DNA from: an uncultured Bacteroides sp.
GTDB taxonomy: Bacteria; Bacteroidota; Bacteroidia; Bacteroidales; Bacteroidaceae
DNA length: 64,000 bases
NCBI GenBank assembly: GCA_905197435.1
Contig: CAJJYX010000001.1
Location: forward strand, 11,857-75,856
Direction: 5' to 3'
This document shows, in pieces, positions 52,888-62,598 of the stretch. Within the stretch, counting starts at the first letter, position 1; every line of letters begins with the position of its first letter. Under the pieces are notes generated by a model. It ran no database searches. It saw only the letters and a program-made list of their open reading frames with translations, and was not told the origin of the DNA. The translations under genes were made by a program, and so were the position numbers.

Positions 52888-54006
52888 ATGAGCCATCAAA
52901 GAATTCTATCATCCAGATTCAATATGTCACTGGGATTCATTCCCGTTATAATATCTATTATATTATGTGAGTTTATAGCACAAGACATGTCCATCTACAT
53001 CAGTGCAGGTGTGGGAGTCTTGTCCAGTATATATTCGATAAGGCATAAATGGACACACATTCCGCAAATCATCCTTTATTGTACTACCGGAATGCTGTTG
53101 CTATTATCGGTGACGACTTTATTCTTTGCAAACTACTGCCCCCGTTTCATGTTCCCGCTCACTCTGGAAGTCAGCGCCATCATTCCCCCATTCATCATCT
53201 ACCTCAACCGGAAAAGATTTCTGGATTACCACGTTTCGCTGGCACAGAAGTGCGGCAAGCAGCTTTTCGCACAAGGGGCCGAAGCAACCATTGTATCTGC
53301 GCGTGTAATTCTCATCATAAGCCTGCTGCATTTCCTGATTATCTCCTTTGCGGTTCTGGTCAGCTATCCTTTGGGAAATACCACCTGTTACATTCTGTTC
53401 TATGTAGCGCCCCCTCTTGTTTTCATATCAGGCATTCTGCTCAACCAATTCGGTATCTTCTATTTCAATATCGTAATGAACCGCACTGTTTTCATACCGA
53501 TAGTCAATACAAAAGGAGACGTCACGGGAAAAGCAATAGCTTCAGAAGCCATCAACCGGAAAAACGACTATATCAATCCGGTTATCAGAATTGCCGTCGC
53601 CTCACACAGCATGCTGTTCCTTCTCCCCCGTTCCAAATACTGTTTTTTCGAGAGAGGCAAGATTGACTTATTGATGGAAGGTTACCTGATATATGGAGAA
53701 ACGCTGGAGCAAGGCGCACACAGGATATTGCGACAAACACTTCCCACTGCTCCTCCGGAACGTCTGTATTTCAACCTCATGTACCATTTTGAGAATGAAG
53801 CGACCAATCGCCTGGTCTATCTTTTTACACTCGACCTGGATGATGACTCCATTCTATGCAACAAGCATTTCAAGGGCGGAAAGCTATGGACATTCCAGCA
53901 GATTGAACACAACCTGGGACGGAATTTTTTCAGCAGTTGCCTGGAATATGAATTCGAGCACCTGGAAGCCATCATTTATACAAGAGAAAAATACAAGGAA
54001 TCTTAG
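52888..54006 (+). CDS. membrane protein with degenerate Nudix-like C-terminal domain
   Basis: 372 residues. Five to six hydrophobic helices fill the N-terminal ~205 residues. The rest looks like a Nudix fold: FIPIVNTKGDVTGKAIASEA is a first-strand region, and YLIYGETLEQGAHRILRQTL aligns with the Nudix box, but the REUXEE catalytic acids are replaced (HRILRQ). LYFNLMYHFENEATNRLVYLF follows as in Nudix proteins. It may bind a nucleotide without hydrolysing it, acting as a membrane sensor. The family is not one I can name. Its 3' end overlaps the convergent RsmI-like gene by 35 bp. Confidence 0.72.
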   Translation: MSHQRILSSRFNMSLGFIPVIISIILCEFIAQDMSIYISAGVGVLSSIYSIRHKWTHIPQIILYCTTGMLLLLSVTTLFFANYCPRFMFPLTLEVSAIIPPFIIYLNRKRFLDYHVSLAQKCGKQLFAQGAEATIVSARVILIISLLHFLIISFAVLVSYPLGNTTCYILFYVAPPLVFISGILLNQFGIFYFNIVMNRTVFIPIVNTKGDVTGKAIASEAINRKNDYINPVIRIAVASHSMLFLLPRSKYCFFERGKIDLLMEGYLIYGETLEQGAHRILRQTLPTAPPERLYFNLMYHFENEATNRLVYLFTLDLDDDSILCNKHFKGGKLWTFQQIEHNLGRNFFSSCLEYEFEHLEAIIYTREKYKES

Positions 54007-54676
54007 AAAGGTCAGGGGCCTTGCCTTGCCACTCTTTCACAGTCTTGGTTTTAATATACTCCCCTTCACATGTAATGTTTGCCGCAATGCAGAGTTTGGT
54101 TTGCGGACGGCAATTATGGAGGATATCTTCTACCATCTTATTGTTGCGATAGGGCGTTTCGATGAAAAGTTGGGTCTGATGTTCATTGTAGACGTGCTGT
54201 TCCAGCGCTTTCAGTTTTTTGGCACGCTCTGCCGGTTCGATGGGAAGATAACCGTGGAAAGCGAAGCTCTGTCCGTTGAAGCCGGAGCCCATGACAGACA
54301 ATATGATAGAAGAGGGCCCCACTAAAGGGACCACTCTTAAATTTTTCCGTTGGGCAATAGCCACGACATCCGCCCCCGGGTCGGCCACGGCCGGACAACC
54401 CGCTTCGGAAATTACTCCCATCGGCTGTCCTTCCATCAGAGGTTTCAGGTAGCCGGAGATGTCTTCGGGCGACGTATGCTTGTTCAACGTATAGAAGGCC
54501 AGTGCATCAATATCTATTTCCCTATCCACTTTTTTCAGGAAACGACGCGCCGAACGCACATCCTCCACAATAAAATGACGGATTCCCAGTATTATCTCCT
54601 TATTATAAGAAGGCAACACCTTTTCAACAGGTGTATCACCCAGGGTGACAGGCAAAAGATAAAGTGCAAGTTCCAT
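53972..54676 (-). CDS. RsmI-like SAM-dependent methyltransferase (tetrapyrrole methylase fold)
   Basis: 234 residues. VISEAGCPAVADPGADVV and VPLVGPSSIILSVMGSGF are the SAM-binding segments of the RsmI/tetrapyrrole methylase fold. FIETPYRNNKMVEDIL is also found in RsmI, which 2'-O-methylates C1402 of 16S rRNA. The N-terminal LYLLPVTLGDTPVEKVLPS deviates from standard RsmI and the protein is shorter, so it may be the Bacteroidetes paralogue and not RsmI itself. Its ATG overlaps the fabI stop (TAATG), which implies one transcript. Confidence 0.85.
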   Translation of the reverse strand: MELALYLLPVTLGDTPVEKVLPSYNKEIILGIRHFIVEDVRSARRFLKKVDREIDIDALAFYTLNKHTSPEDISGYLKPLMEGQPMGVISEAGCPAVADPGADVVAIAQRKNLRVVPLVGPSSIILSVMGSGFNGQSFAFHGYLPIEPAERAKKLKALEQHVYNEHQTQLFIETPYRNNKMVEDILHNCRPQTKLCIAANITCEGEYIKTKTVKEWQGKAPDLSKIPCIFLLYK

Positions 54677-55533
54677 TAGCCGTAGATGATATTTCCGTTT
54701 TCATCCTTATACTCATCCAAACCTTTCTCATAAGTAGCCATTGCACGAAGGCTCATGCCTACACTGGAGAAACCTCCGTCGTGGAACAAGTTCTGCATGG
54801 TGACCTTGCGGGTGAGGTCGGAGAACATGACGATACAGTAGTCGGCACACTCATCGGCAGAAGCATTGCCAAGCGGGGACATGCGGTTGGCGAAGTCGAA
54901 CAGTTTGTCCATACCCTTCACACCCGAACCGGCAGTCGTCATTGTAGGAGACTGGGAAATGGTATTGACACGTACATTATGCTCGCGTCCGTAGATATAG
55001 CCGAAACTACGGGCAATGGATTCCAGCAGCGCCTTGGCATCTGCCATATCATTATAACCGTAGAATGTGCGTTGCGCCGCCACATAGCTCAAAGCCAGGA
55101 TTGATCCGTAATCGGCAATGGCATTCAGCTTCTTGGCAGCCTGTATCATCTTATGGAAAGAAACTGCCGAAATATCCAGTGTCTTATCCAACATGTCATA
55201 ATCCAAATCATCGTATGTACGTTTCTTACGTACATTGGGAGACATACCGATAGAGTGCAGCACGAAATCAACCGGGCCGCCCAATACTTCCATAGAGCGT
55301 TTGAATACAGTCTCCAAATCTTCCACACTCGTGGCATCTGCAGGAATGACCTCGCAGTTCAGTTTCTCGGCAAGTGCAGAAACTTCCCCCATGCGCACGG
55401 CAACCGGTGTATTCGACAAAGTGATGGTTGCACCTTCTTCCACAGCTTTTTCAGCCACTTTCCAGGCAATGGACTGCTCATTCAGAGCACCGAAAATAAT
55501 GCCTCTTTTTCCTTTCAACAAATTGTAACTCAT
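54676..55533 (-). CDS. fabI: enoyl-[acyl-carrier-protein] reductase (NADH)
   Basis: 285 residues from MSYNLLKGKRGIIFGALNEQ, an SDR-type Rossmann start. The FabI-specific catalytic pair is Tyr-x6-Lys; here SYVAAQRTFYGYNDMADAKA shows Tyr and Lys in the right order. SIGMSP and TISQSPTMTTAGSGVKG complete the family pattern. It performs the last reduction in each round of fatty acid elongation. The open frame reaches 55587, but the promoter element at 55558-55565 lies within that extension. Confidence 0.96.
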   Translation of the reverse strand: MSYNLLKGKRGIIFGALNEQSIAWKVAEKAVEEGATITLSNTPVAVRMGEVSALAEKLNCEVIPADATSVEDLETVFKRSMEVLGGPVDFVLHSIGMSPNVRKKRTYDDLDYDMLDKTLDISAVSFHKMIQAAKKLNAIADYGSILALSYVAAQRTFYGYNDMADAKALLESIARSFGYIYGREHNVRVNTISQSPTMTTAGSGVKGMDKLFDFANRMSPLGNASADECADYCIVMFSDLTRKVTMQNLFHDGGFSSVGMSLRAMATYEKGLDEYKDENGNIIYG

Positions 55534-55557
55534 ACCTATTTTACTATAATTTGGGGG

Positions 55558-55565
55558 CAAAGATA
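55558..55565 (-). promoter_or_regulatory. -7 element for fabI
   Basis: Minus-strand TATCTTTG, 25 bp before the fabI ATG at 55533. It sets the start. Confidence 0.6.
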
Positions 55566-55782
55566 GTGCAATTTGAACGCATGGCAAAATAAGCTCGCCT
55601 AAAACGCGAAAAATACACGAAAACCGACAGGCGGAGCTCCTACGGGAGCAAAAGCTGCCATGAACAACTCCTGACGGTGCACTACTTCAGCCGTAGGCAA
55701 GCGTCAACAAATTCAGTTTGACACATTTACACATACGGCAAGCGCAAGTTCAGCAAATGTACCCATGAAACTAAAGACAGCA
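55566..55782. other. divergent intergenic region, no gene
   Basis: Between the fabI and gph promoters I see only a small hairpin (GCTCC TAC GGGAGC near 55636) and no ORF, RNA gene or repeat. Confidence 0.45.
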
Positions 55783-55814
55783 TTTGAACATGACTGCAAA
55801 AAGCCCTATATTTG
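55783..55814 (+). promoter_or_regulatory. promoter of the phosphoglycolate phosphatase gene
   Basis: TTTG at 55783-55786 and TATATTTG at 55807-55814 have 20 bp between them and lie 24 bp before the start. A good match to the Bacteroides consensus. Confidence 0.65.
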
Positions 55815-55838
55815 CACCCGTAAACAAAAGAGAAGAAT

Positions 55839-56492
55839 ATGAAGAAGTTGATAATATTTGACCTGGACGGGACTTTACTGAATACTATCGCCGATTTGGC
55901 ACAAAGTACGAACTATGCCCTGCAAAAGCTCGGCTACCCCACCCACCCGGAATCAGCCTACAACTTTATGGTTGGCAACGGAATCAACAAATTGTTTGAG
56001 CGTGCCCTCCCTGAAGGGGAAAAGAGTGAAGAAAACGTTCTGCGCGTCCGCAAGGAATTCATTCCCTATTACGACATACACAATGCTGATAAAAGTCGAC
56101 CTTACCCCGGCATCCCCGAGCTGTTGGAGCAATTGCAGGAAAAAGGGATGATGCTGGCTGTAGCTTCCAACAAATATCAATCGGCTACAGTGAAACTGAT
56201 TTCACACTATTTCCCAAACATCCGTTTTACCGCCGTTTTCGGACAGAGGGAAGGAGTCAGCGTGAAGCCTGACCCGACAGTGGTACATGACATTCTGGAC
56301 ATAGCCCGGGTATCCCGTGAAGACGTGCTCTACGTGGGAGATTCCGGAGTGGACATGCAAACTGCCGCCAATGCCGGAATCACCGCCTGTGGAGTCACTT
56401 GGGGATTCCGCCCCCGCACCGAACTGGAAGCGTTTCACCCGGCACATATTGCAGACACTGCCGTGGATATTGCTTCCATTGCCGCTTCTTAA
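55839..56492 (+). CDS. gph: phosphoglycolate phosphatase-like HAD hydrolase
   Basis: 217 residues. Motif I is IFDLDGTLLNTIADL, motif II is VASNKYQSATVKLI, then KPDPTVVHDIL (motif III Lys) and YVGDSGVDMQTAANAG (motif IV). The helical C1 cap and overall length fit Gph, which removes phosphate from 2-phosphoglycolate; pyrophosphatase PpaX-type activity is the main alternative. Single-gene unit with its own promoter. Confidence 0.9.
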   Translation: MKKLIIFDLDGTLLNTIADLAQSTNYALQKLGYPTHPESAYNFMVGNGINKLFERALPEGEKSEENVLRVRKEFIPYYDIHNADKSRPYPGIPELLEQLQEKGMMLAVASNKYQSATVKLISHYFPNIRFTAVFGQREGVSVKPDPTVVHDILDIARVSREDVLYVGDSGVDMQTAANAGITACGVTWGFRPRTELEAFHPAHIADTAVDIASIAAS

Positions 56493-56566
56493 AGCGTCCA
56501 TCCCCCTCGGAAGATATCAACCGGAATGCTTTAATCATATTTGCAAAGCATGAAACGCATGAGTGT

Positions 56567-57739
56567 TTAGAATAATTTCCTCATTCGCCCTTTGTCCCCA
56601 ACTACGAAATAAGCATTCCGGTCTATCAGCATGGCGCGCCCGCGTTTCTTTTTCCGGTTTTCTTCATTGTCCACGTTCACCCCGACAACCCTGCCGTCAT
56701 AGAAAGTGGAAATATCCTTGAAGATGGTATGCCCCACAATGATATGCTTGGCATCATACCGCTTCATAATCAGCTGCAGGGAGTCTTGTGCCAACGGATG
56801 ATATTTCTCATCCGTCCGGACCAATCCCCGATACCAGATCGGGCCATTGCTGCCATAAAGGAAAGCGGTAAGAGGAGACAAGGCTTTGCGCTCTTTCTTG
56901 TTCATGAACAAGGCGCGGCTCATTTCTTCATTGACCGTAGGGATACTCAAGTTGCGGTCGTAAAAGTCCTTGCCCAAACCGGCATGCACATACAAATCGC
57001 TGCCGATGGCCTGCATCGTATTGCGGGTTCCAAGCCATCTGCCCAATTCCGTATCCGGACCAAACAATTGGGGGTAACCCATATGCAGCCTTTCGGCCAA
57101 TGCTTTATACTTACCCTCGGTATAACGCAAGTCACCTGCCAACACCATCGGCTCGTGATTGCCCAGCAGGAAAGATACATGCCCGCCGGCTTCCGTTGCT
57201 TCCTTCTCCAGTTTATAGAACAGCCAGAAGATTTGCGGTACATCCTTGCCCCTGTCGAATATATCACCGATCACTACCAGATGATTCTTGCCGAAACTCC
57301 ACCGATACTTCTTGTCGATAATATTGTTCCCTCTCAGCAAGCTAATGACACAATCCAATTTGCCATGAGGATCGGACATCACAAAGACTTTATCCGGCTG
57401 TCTGTACTTCCACCCGGGACGCTTGACAGGATGCAACTTGACGTCAAACGGGAACCGTCCTTTATGGTCAACCACATGCAAAGTGAAATCCTCCGGCAGG
57501 GCAACATAGGTGGTGTCCTTAATCCTTCCTTTAACATCAACACTGACTATACGTGCCTTGCCGTCCGGCTCGTAAATCACATAAGGTCCGTCTGCCGACA
57601 GTTTTTCTTTCTTCTCTTTGTCCCTCTTCTTGCCGTCTAAATCAAGAGTTCCGGCACTTAGGCCGGAACAGATGAACATAAGAGTAAATGCGACAAGGAA
57701 AGAATCTATGAAACAAGTCTTATTCTTCATGCGATTCAA
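56567..57739 (-). CDS. secreted metallophosphatase (Ser/Thr phosphatase-like)
   Basis: 390 residues with a signal peptide (about 1-29). The metallophosphoesterase core shows DPHGK, GDIFDRG, LLGNHEPMV, the later YVHAGLGKDF and IIVGHT, an order closer to PPP-type and Shewanella-like phosphatases than to UshA. Two Lys-rich stretches flank the start of the mature protein. It lies 11 bp after susD and must be part of the same operon. Periplasmic or surface dephosphorylation of the imported nutrient is the simple reading. No sugar-cleaving enzyme is seen at the locus. Confidence 0.87.
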   Translation of the reverse strand: MNRMKNKTCFIDSFLVAFTLMFICSGLSAGTLDLDGKKRDKEKKEKLSADGPYVIYEPDGKARIVSVDVKGRIKDTTYVALPEDFTLHVVDHKGRFPFDVKLHPVKRPGWKYRQPDKVFVMSDPHGKLDCVISLLRGNNIIDKKYRWSFGKNHLVVIGDIFDRGKDVPQIFWLFYKLEKEATEAGGHVSFLLGNHEPMVLAGDLRYTEGKYKALAERLHMGYPQLFGPDTELGRWLGTRNTMQAIGSDLYVHAGLGKDFYDRNLSIPTVNEEMSRALFMNKKERKALSPLTAFLYGSNGPIWYRGLVRTDEKYHPLAQDSLQLIMKRYDAKHIIVGHTIFKDISTFYDGRVVGVNVDNEENRKKKRGRAMLIDRNAYFVVGDKGRMRKLF

Positions 57740-57750
57740 TATATTTCAGA

Positions 57751-59202
57751 TTATATTCCACCGTATTCGGGATTCTGCTCCATGTTAGGATTGGTATCCA
57801 TCTCTTTCTTAGGAATAGGAAGTACAATCATGTAGAAATTCCAGTCATATTCCATATATTTCGTATCATGCTTGGTGCTGGTCAGGTTGCTATCCTTCAC
57901 GTCTATGCGTTTCACTGTCATTCCATTCCTTATAACATCATACATACGATGGCCTTCGGCAACAAGCTCCTTGCGGCGCTCATCCAGCACCCTCTCCAAA
58001 GTAATAGCCTGCCCCTGCACTGTTTTCTCCGGGTTGGCACGAGCCACAATCGGATCGAGGTATTTTACGGCAGAAAGATTATCGCCCAACTTGACAGCCG
58101 CCTCAGCTGCAATCAGATACACTTCGGACAATCGGATGAGCGGAATGTTAGCATCCGTAATATTCTCATTTTGCTGCGGTTGGTACTTGAATACATACGC
58201 ATATTTTTTCTTATCGAAGCTCAGCAGCTTAAGGCGTACATCTTTCGGGTCTTCCTTCAGGAACTGGTAGAAAGAGCAAGTGATGCACATGTCATCGTAG
58301 CCATCCTTAGAGTTCAGATATCCCATGCTTTCTTTACCCGGACTGTCCGTAGTAAGGTTTACAATTTCAAACAGCACTTCGCCGGGGTTTGTTACCGAAG
58401 CATCTTCTGCCCATGCCGTGGGATAATTGTCATTCGTCCACAGAGCATATCCTCCCTTTTCCGCTCCTTTTATTGTCTCTTCTGCCATTTTCAGAGCATT
58501 GGCATTATCACCCTTATAAAGATACACGCGACTCAAAAGAGCTGTTGCCGCCCACTTATTGATTTTACCTTTATTGAAATCCCCACTTAACAAGCTGATA
58601 CTTTCAGTGAAATCTTCTATCACCTTTGCATAACATTGGGCTACTGTGCTACGTGCCGGCTTACTATCTATAGTAGACAAGCCTTCCACAATGGGTACCC
58701 CCAACGACGCTCCGTTATCTTTCGTATACGGATAGCCGAAAATACGGGTCAAATCGAATAAAGCAAGTCCACGGATGGCCAGTGCCTCACCTTTCAAGTC
58801 GTTCCGATATTCGGTATCTTCTTCATCGATAGCCAGCTTGTCGATGTTCATCAAAATCAGGTTACAGTTCTGAATGATGGAATAAAGATAGGACCAATGA
58901 GTGGTAGGCCCGTTGTCTTTGGTGAAGTTGAAACGGTAGTAATTGGCCACGCGTTTTGTTGAACTGACAGCTTGCATGTCATCTCCCGTAACGTCTCCAT
59001 AGTAAATCAAACGGCCGGAATAAGCGTTAGCACTCTGCATAGTACTGTAAATACCATTCAAAGTAAATTCCACATCCGACAATATGTTAATACTGGTCTC
59101 TGTATCTATCGAAGTAGACGGGTCAAGATCCAGCCAATCGTTTCCGCAAGAAGTAGCGGCAAACAGTACGGAACTGATAAATAAATATCTAAATAGTTTC
59201 AT
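57751..59202 (-). CDS. RagB/SusD family nutrient-binding lipoprotein
   Basis: 483 residues. Lipobox ATSC (Cys19) anchors it to the outer membrane. The N-terminal SusD region (DWLDLDPSTSIDTETSI) is followed by TPR-like helices (EALAIRGLALFDLTRIFGYPY) and the C-terminal RagB/SusD part ending in VLDERRKELVAEGHRMYDV and the IPKKEMDTNPNMEQNP tail. It would act as the ligand-binding lid of the SusC channel encoded 19 bp upstream. The ligand is not deducible. Confidence 0.94.
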   Translation of the reverse strand: MKLFRYLFISSVLFAATSCGNDWLDLDPSTSIDTETSINILSDVEFTLNGIYSTMQSANAYSGRLIYYGDVTGDDMQAVSSTKRVANYYRFNFTKDNGPTTHWSYLYSIIQNCNLILMNIDKLAIDEEDTEYRNDLKGEALAIRGLALFDLTRIFGYPYTKDNGASLGVPIVEGLSTIDSKPARSTVAQCYAKVIEDFTESISLLSGDFNKGKINKWAATALLSRVYLYKGDNANALKMAEETIKGAEKGGYALWTNDNYPTAWAEDASVTNPGEVLFEIVNLTTDSPGKESMGYLNSKDGYDDMCITCSFYQFLKEDPKDVRLKLLSFDKKKYAYVFKYQPQQNENITDANIPLIRLSEVYLIAAEAAVKLGDNLSAVKYLDPIVARANPEKTVQGQAITLERVLDERRKELVAEGHRMYDVIRNGMTVKRIDVKDSNLTSTKHDTKYMEYDWNFYMIVLPIPKKEMDTNPNMEQNPEYGGI

Positions 59203-59221
59203 AAATCAAATGTTTTAATCG

Positions 59222-62200
59222 TTAGAAATTCACATTCACACCAAAGGTTACGGTTTTCAGGGGAGGAGTTCCCCAAATGGCAGTACCGCCACTGACTGCT
59301 TCCGGATCATAATAATCATAAGCCGCCCAAGTCCAAAGATTATTTGCACTTGCATACAGGCGTACGTTGTCAATTCCAATCTTTCGAGTCCAGTCCTTGG
59401 GAACGGTAAAACCGAAGGTCAAAGTCTTCAGACGAATGAAATCGGAGCTATGCAACCTGCGTGTGGTCGTCACTTTATTCATCGCTACATCCGGCTTTTC
59501 TATAAACAATTCATAGTTAGTCGCGTCTCCCGGCTTCTTCCAACTGTCACGGTAATAAGTCGGAATATTAGCCTCCAAGTCATTACCGCCATGTTCTGTT
59601 TTTTGCGCCCAGTTATCATAAGAGTAGCCGCCAAACTGGTAAGAGAACATAAAATTGAGATCAAACCATTTATAGCGTAAAGTATTGGACAGTCCACCGA
59701 TAACATTCGGTTCGGCATGCTTGTCCAACACGATGGCATGCGCCTCATTTATTACTTCGGTTATCTCCTTCTTGTAATTTCCGTTCTCGTCCAGGTCGTT
59801 CGTATAGAACTGGGGGGCACCGGTTTCCGGATTGATTCCGGCAAACTCTATCATGTAGAAAGTGCGATATGATTTTCCCACTTTGCGGATTTGCGTACCC
59901 GAGCTGATTTCTGTTTGCATGCCATCCAATACCACGACTTCATTCTTATTGTGCGAAATGTTGAACATAGTATTCCACGAGAAATCTTTTGTCTGAATGT
60001 TGGTAGAGTTAATTTCCAGCTCCACACCTTTGTTCTTAACTTCACCGATGTTCATCAGGTAACTGCCGAATCCGGTAGTCATGGAGATGGGTCGGTCCAT
60101 CAACAGGTTTTTAGTGGTGCGAGTATAATATTCCAGTGTAACATTCAGGCGGTTCCACAAGCTGAAGTCCAATCCCAGGTTAAAGTTATAATTGGTTTCC
60201 CACTGCAAATCATCATTCTTAAGCTGTGACTGAATGATACCGGGTTGTTCCAAATAGCCATTCGTCAGGCTGCTCAAGCCTCTGTATCCGAAATACTCGG
60301 AAGGAAGCGTACCGTTCACACCATAAGATGCACGTATCTTCAAATCTGTCAACCAATCTTTTGTCGGAGACATGAATCCTTCCTCTATGATACGCCACGC
60401 AGCAGATACCGACCAGAAATTACCCCAACGGTTATCCCTATAGAAACGCGAACTACCGTCCGTACGGAAACTACCGCCCAAATAGTATTTGTTCTTATAA
60501 TCATAATTCAGGCGGAACAAGTAAGATACCATACGCGTACGTGTTTCGCTCCCCCCTACCGATTCGGTTTTCATGCCGTTACTGATATCATTCTTGTCGG
60601 CAGTGGCAAAGTTGGTAGCATAGCCTGAAAGATAATCGCGATACTGTTCATCAATCTCGTATCCAGCCAACGCATCGAAATGATGGTCTGTGGCAACCGC
60701 CTTTTTATAGCTCAACTGATTGGCCCATACCATCTTCTTGTATTCATAGAATTTCTTGCTCATGCCACCGTTGATGTCATCACCGTTGGAAGTACGGGGA
60801 TCACTCCAGTCTTTACCTTTAGTATTCACATAATCATAACTAAAAGTTGAGCGGAATTTCAAGTCCTTGATAAACTCATACTCGCCGTAAATGGTATTGA
60901 AAGTACGGGTTACATATTCATGCTGGTAATCATAAGTGAGCGACAGCAATGGATTACGGTCGCTGTTGCGGATAAAACTGCGGTTCCAACTACCGTCTTC
61001 ATTGTAGACCGGGTCCGAAGGTATAACCGCGTTTCTTGTCGTATAGAAAGGGGAAGTATACGAAGTACCTTCACCGTAAACATCCTGATTGACGGTAGCA
61101 AACAATACATTAGCCCCCAGCTTTAAACGGTCGGTAGCCTGGAAATCAACATTCAACCGGCCGCTGATACGTTCCAATCCGGAATTGAGCGATATACCAT
61201 CTTGTTTGAGGTAAGAAAGTGAAGAATAGTACTTAAACCTATCTGTACCGCCTGCCAGAGAAGCCTCATAGGATTGGTGGGTTCCTTTCTTGAACAAGAT
61301 GTCATCCCAATTCACATATCCGCACCAAGGAACAGGCGCATAGTCATCAATCTTTCCATCGGCATAAGTATTTGCGGCATCCTCACTCACACCTTTCTTG
61401 AGCTGTCCGGCTACCAAACCATCATAAATGTATTGACGGCGTTCTTCGCCTCCCATCACCGGACGATAGTCCATAGCAAAGTCAGAGCTTCCCCAATCTG
61501 CCTTCAACGTGATGGCAGGTTTGCCTGTTTTACCTTTCTTTGTCGTAATCAGCACTACTCCGTTTGCTGCACGCGAACCGTAAAGTGAAGCGGCTGCAGC
61601 ATCCTTAATAATGGTAATCGATTCAATGTCGGTGCTACTGATAGTAGACATAATGTCAAGTCCTGCATCAGAACTCATTGTATTGATACTGCCCGAACGC
61701 ATCGGCACCCCATCTATCACATAGAGCGGAGAATTGCTGGCATTGAAAGAGCCCATGCCGCGAATACTTAATGAAGAGGATGCACCCGGCTGACCGGAGG
61801 GAGAAGAAAATTGCACTCCCGGAGCGTTACCTTGCAGCAAATCTTTGAACGAAACAGCCGGAATGTCTTTCATCTTCTCACCTTTTATGTTAGAAGCCGA
61901 ACCGGCATAAGCGGATTTCTTGAACGTACCGTAACCGGTAATCACCACTTCATCCATGATATTCACGTCCGGTGACATCACTATTTTTACCAACTTGCCC
62001 GCCACAGCTTTCACTTCCTGACGGACATATCCCACATACGATACAACCAACGTGACCGATGCGCGCTCCACCTTGATGGAAAAGTGCCCGTTCAAATCGG
62101 TTATCTGGCCGTTTGTAGTGCCTGCCACCAAGACATTTGCACCAATAATCGGCTCACCCGCCTCATCTACCACGGTTCCTGAGACGATGTTCTCCTGCTC

Positions 62201-62578
62201 CACAGCTGCTGCGACTTTCACTCCACCGGCAGGACGGATAGCAATTGTCCCGTCTTTTACCGTATAAGTCAAACCGCTGTTTTTAAGGCATTGCTCCAAT
62301 ACAACCGAGACTTTTTCATTTTCCACGTTCAGATTATGCACCTTCACTCCCTTCACATCATTTGTGCTGTAAATGAAAGTGAAATCGGTCTGACGCTGAA
62401 TTTCCCACAGTATGTCACTCAATGTGGCGTCCTTCAAATTTACAGTGACTGCTGCCTGGGCAAATGCCGTATTGGCAGCTTGCACAAAACCAATCATAAT
62501 GAAACTGAAAAACAGGAATGTAATCCACATACGTTTACCACCTTCCCAAAAACCGGTGTAGCTCTGTTCCTTAGTCAT
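59222..62578 (-). CDS. SusC/RagA TonB-linked outer membrane protein with STN domain
   Basis: 1118 residues. A signal region (about 13-42) is followed by an STN domain (about 43-115, KDATLSDILWEIQRQTDFTF), the signalling domain that contacts a FecR anti-sigma factor. Then come a carboxypeptidase-regulatory-like domain (GTVVDEAGEPIIGANVLVAG), the plug with GVQFSSPSGQPGASSSLSIRG and SLYGSRAANGVVLITTKKG, and a 22-strand barrel ending in PLKTVTFGVNVNF. It imports the SusD-bound ligand and signals ligand presence. It sits 20 bp after fecR, as expected for a FecR-controlled locus. Confidence 0.95.
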   Translation of the reverse strand: MTKEQSYTGFWEGGKRMWITFLFFSFIMIGFVQAANTAFAQAAVTVNLKDATLSDILWEIQRQTDFTFIYSTNDVKGVKVHNLNVENEKVSVVLEQCLKNSGLTYTVKDGTIAIRPAGGVKVAAAVEQENIVSGTVVDEAGEPIIGANVLVAGTTNGQITDLNGHFSIKVERASVTLVVSYVGYVRQEVKAVAGKLVKIVMSPDVNIMDEVVITGYGTFKKSAYAGSASNIKGEKMKDIPAVSFKDLLQGNAPGVQFSSPSGQPGASSSLSIRGMGSFNASNSPLYVIDGVPMRSGSINTMSSDAGLDIMSTISSTDIESITIIKDAAAASLYGSRAANGVVLITTKKGKTGKPAITLKADWGSSDFAMDYRPVMGGEERRQYIYDGLVAGQLKKGVSEDAANTYADGKIDDYAPVPWCGYVNWDDILFKKGTHQSYEASLAGGTDRFKYYSSLSYLKQDGISLNSGLERISGRLNVDFQATDRLKLGANVLFATVNQDVYGEGTSYTSPFYTTRNAVIPSDPVYNEDGSWNRSFIRNSDRNPLLSLTYDYQHEYVTRTFNTIYGEYEFIKDLKFRSTFSYDYVNTKGKDWSDPRTSNGDDINGGMSKKFYEYKKMVWANQLSYKKAVATDHHFDALAGYEIDEQYRDYLSGYATNFATADKNDISNGMKTESVGGSETRTRMVSYLFRLNYDYKNKYYLGGSFRTDGSSRFYRDNRWGNFWSVSAAWRIIEEGFMSPTKDWLTDLKIRASYGVNGTLPSEYFGYRGLSSLTNGYLEQPGIIQSQLKNDDLQWETNYNFNLGLDFSLWNRLNVTLEYYTRTTKNLLMDRPISMTTGFGSYLMNIGEVKNKGVELEINSTNIQTKDFSWNTMFNISHNKNEVVVLDGMQTEISSGTQIRKVGKSYRTFYMIEFAGINPETGAPQFYTNDLDENGNYKKEITEVINEAHAIVLDKHAEPNVIGGLSNTLRYKWFDLNFMFSYQFGGYSYDNWAQKTEHGGNDLEANIPTYYRDSWKKPGDATNYELFIEKPDVAMNKVTTTRRLHSSDFIRLKTLTFGFTVPKDWTRKIGIDNVRLYASANNLWTWAAYDYYDPEAVSGGTAIWGTPPLKTVTFGVNVNF

Positions 62579-62598
62579 AATTAAATTATTATTAATGG

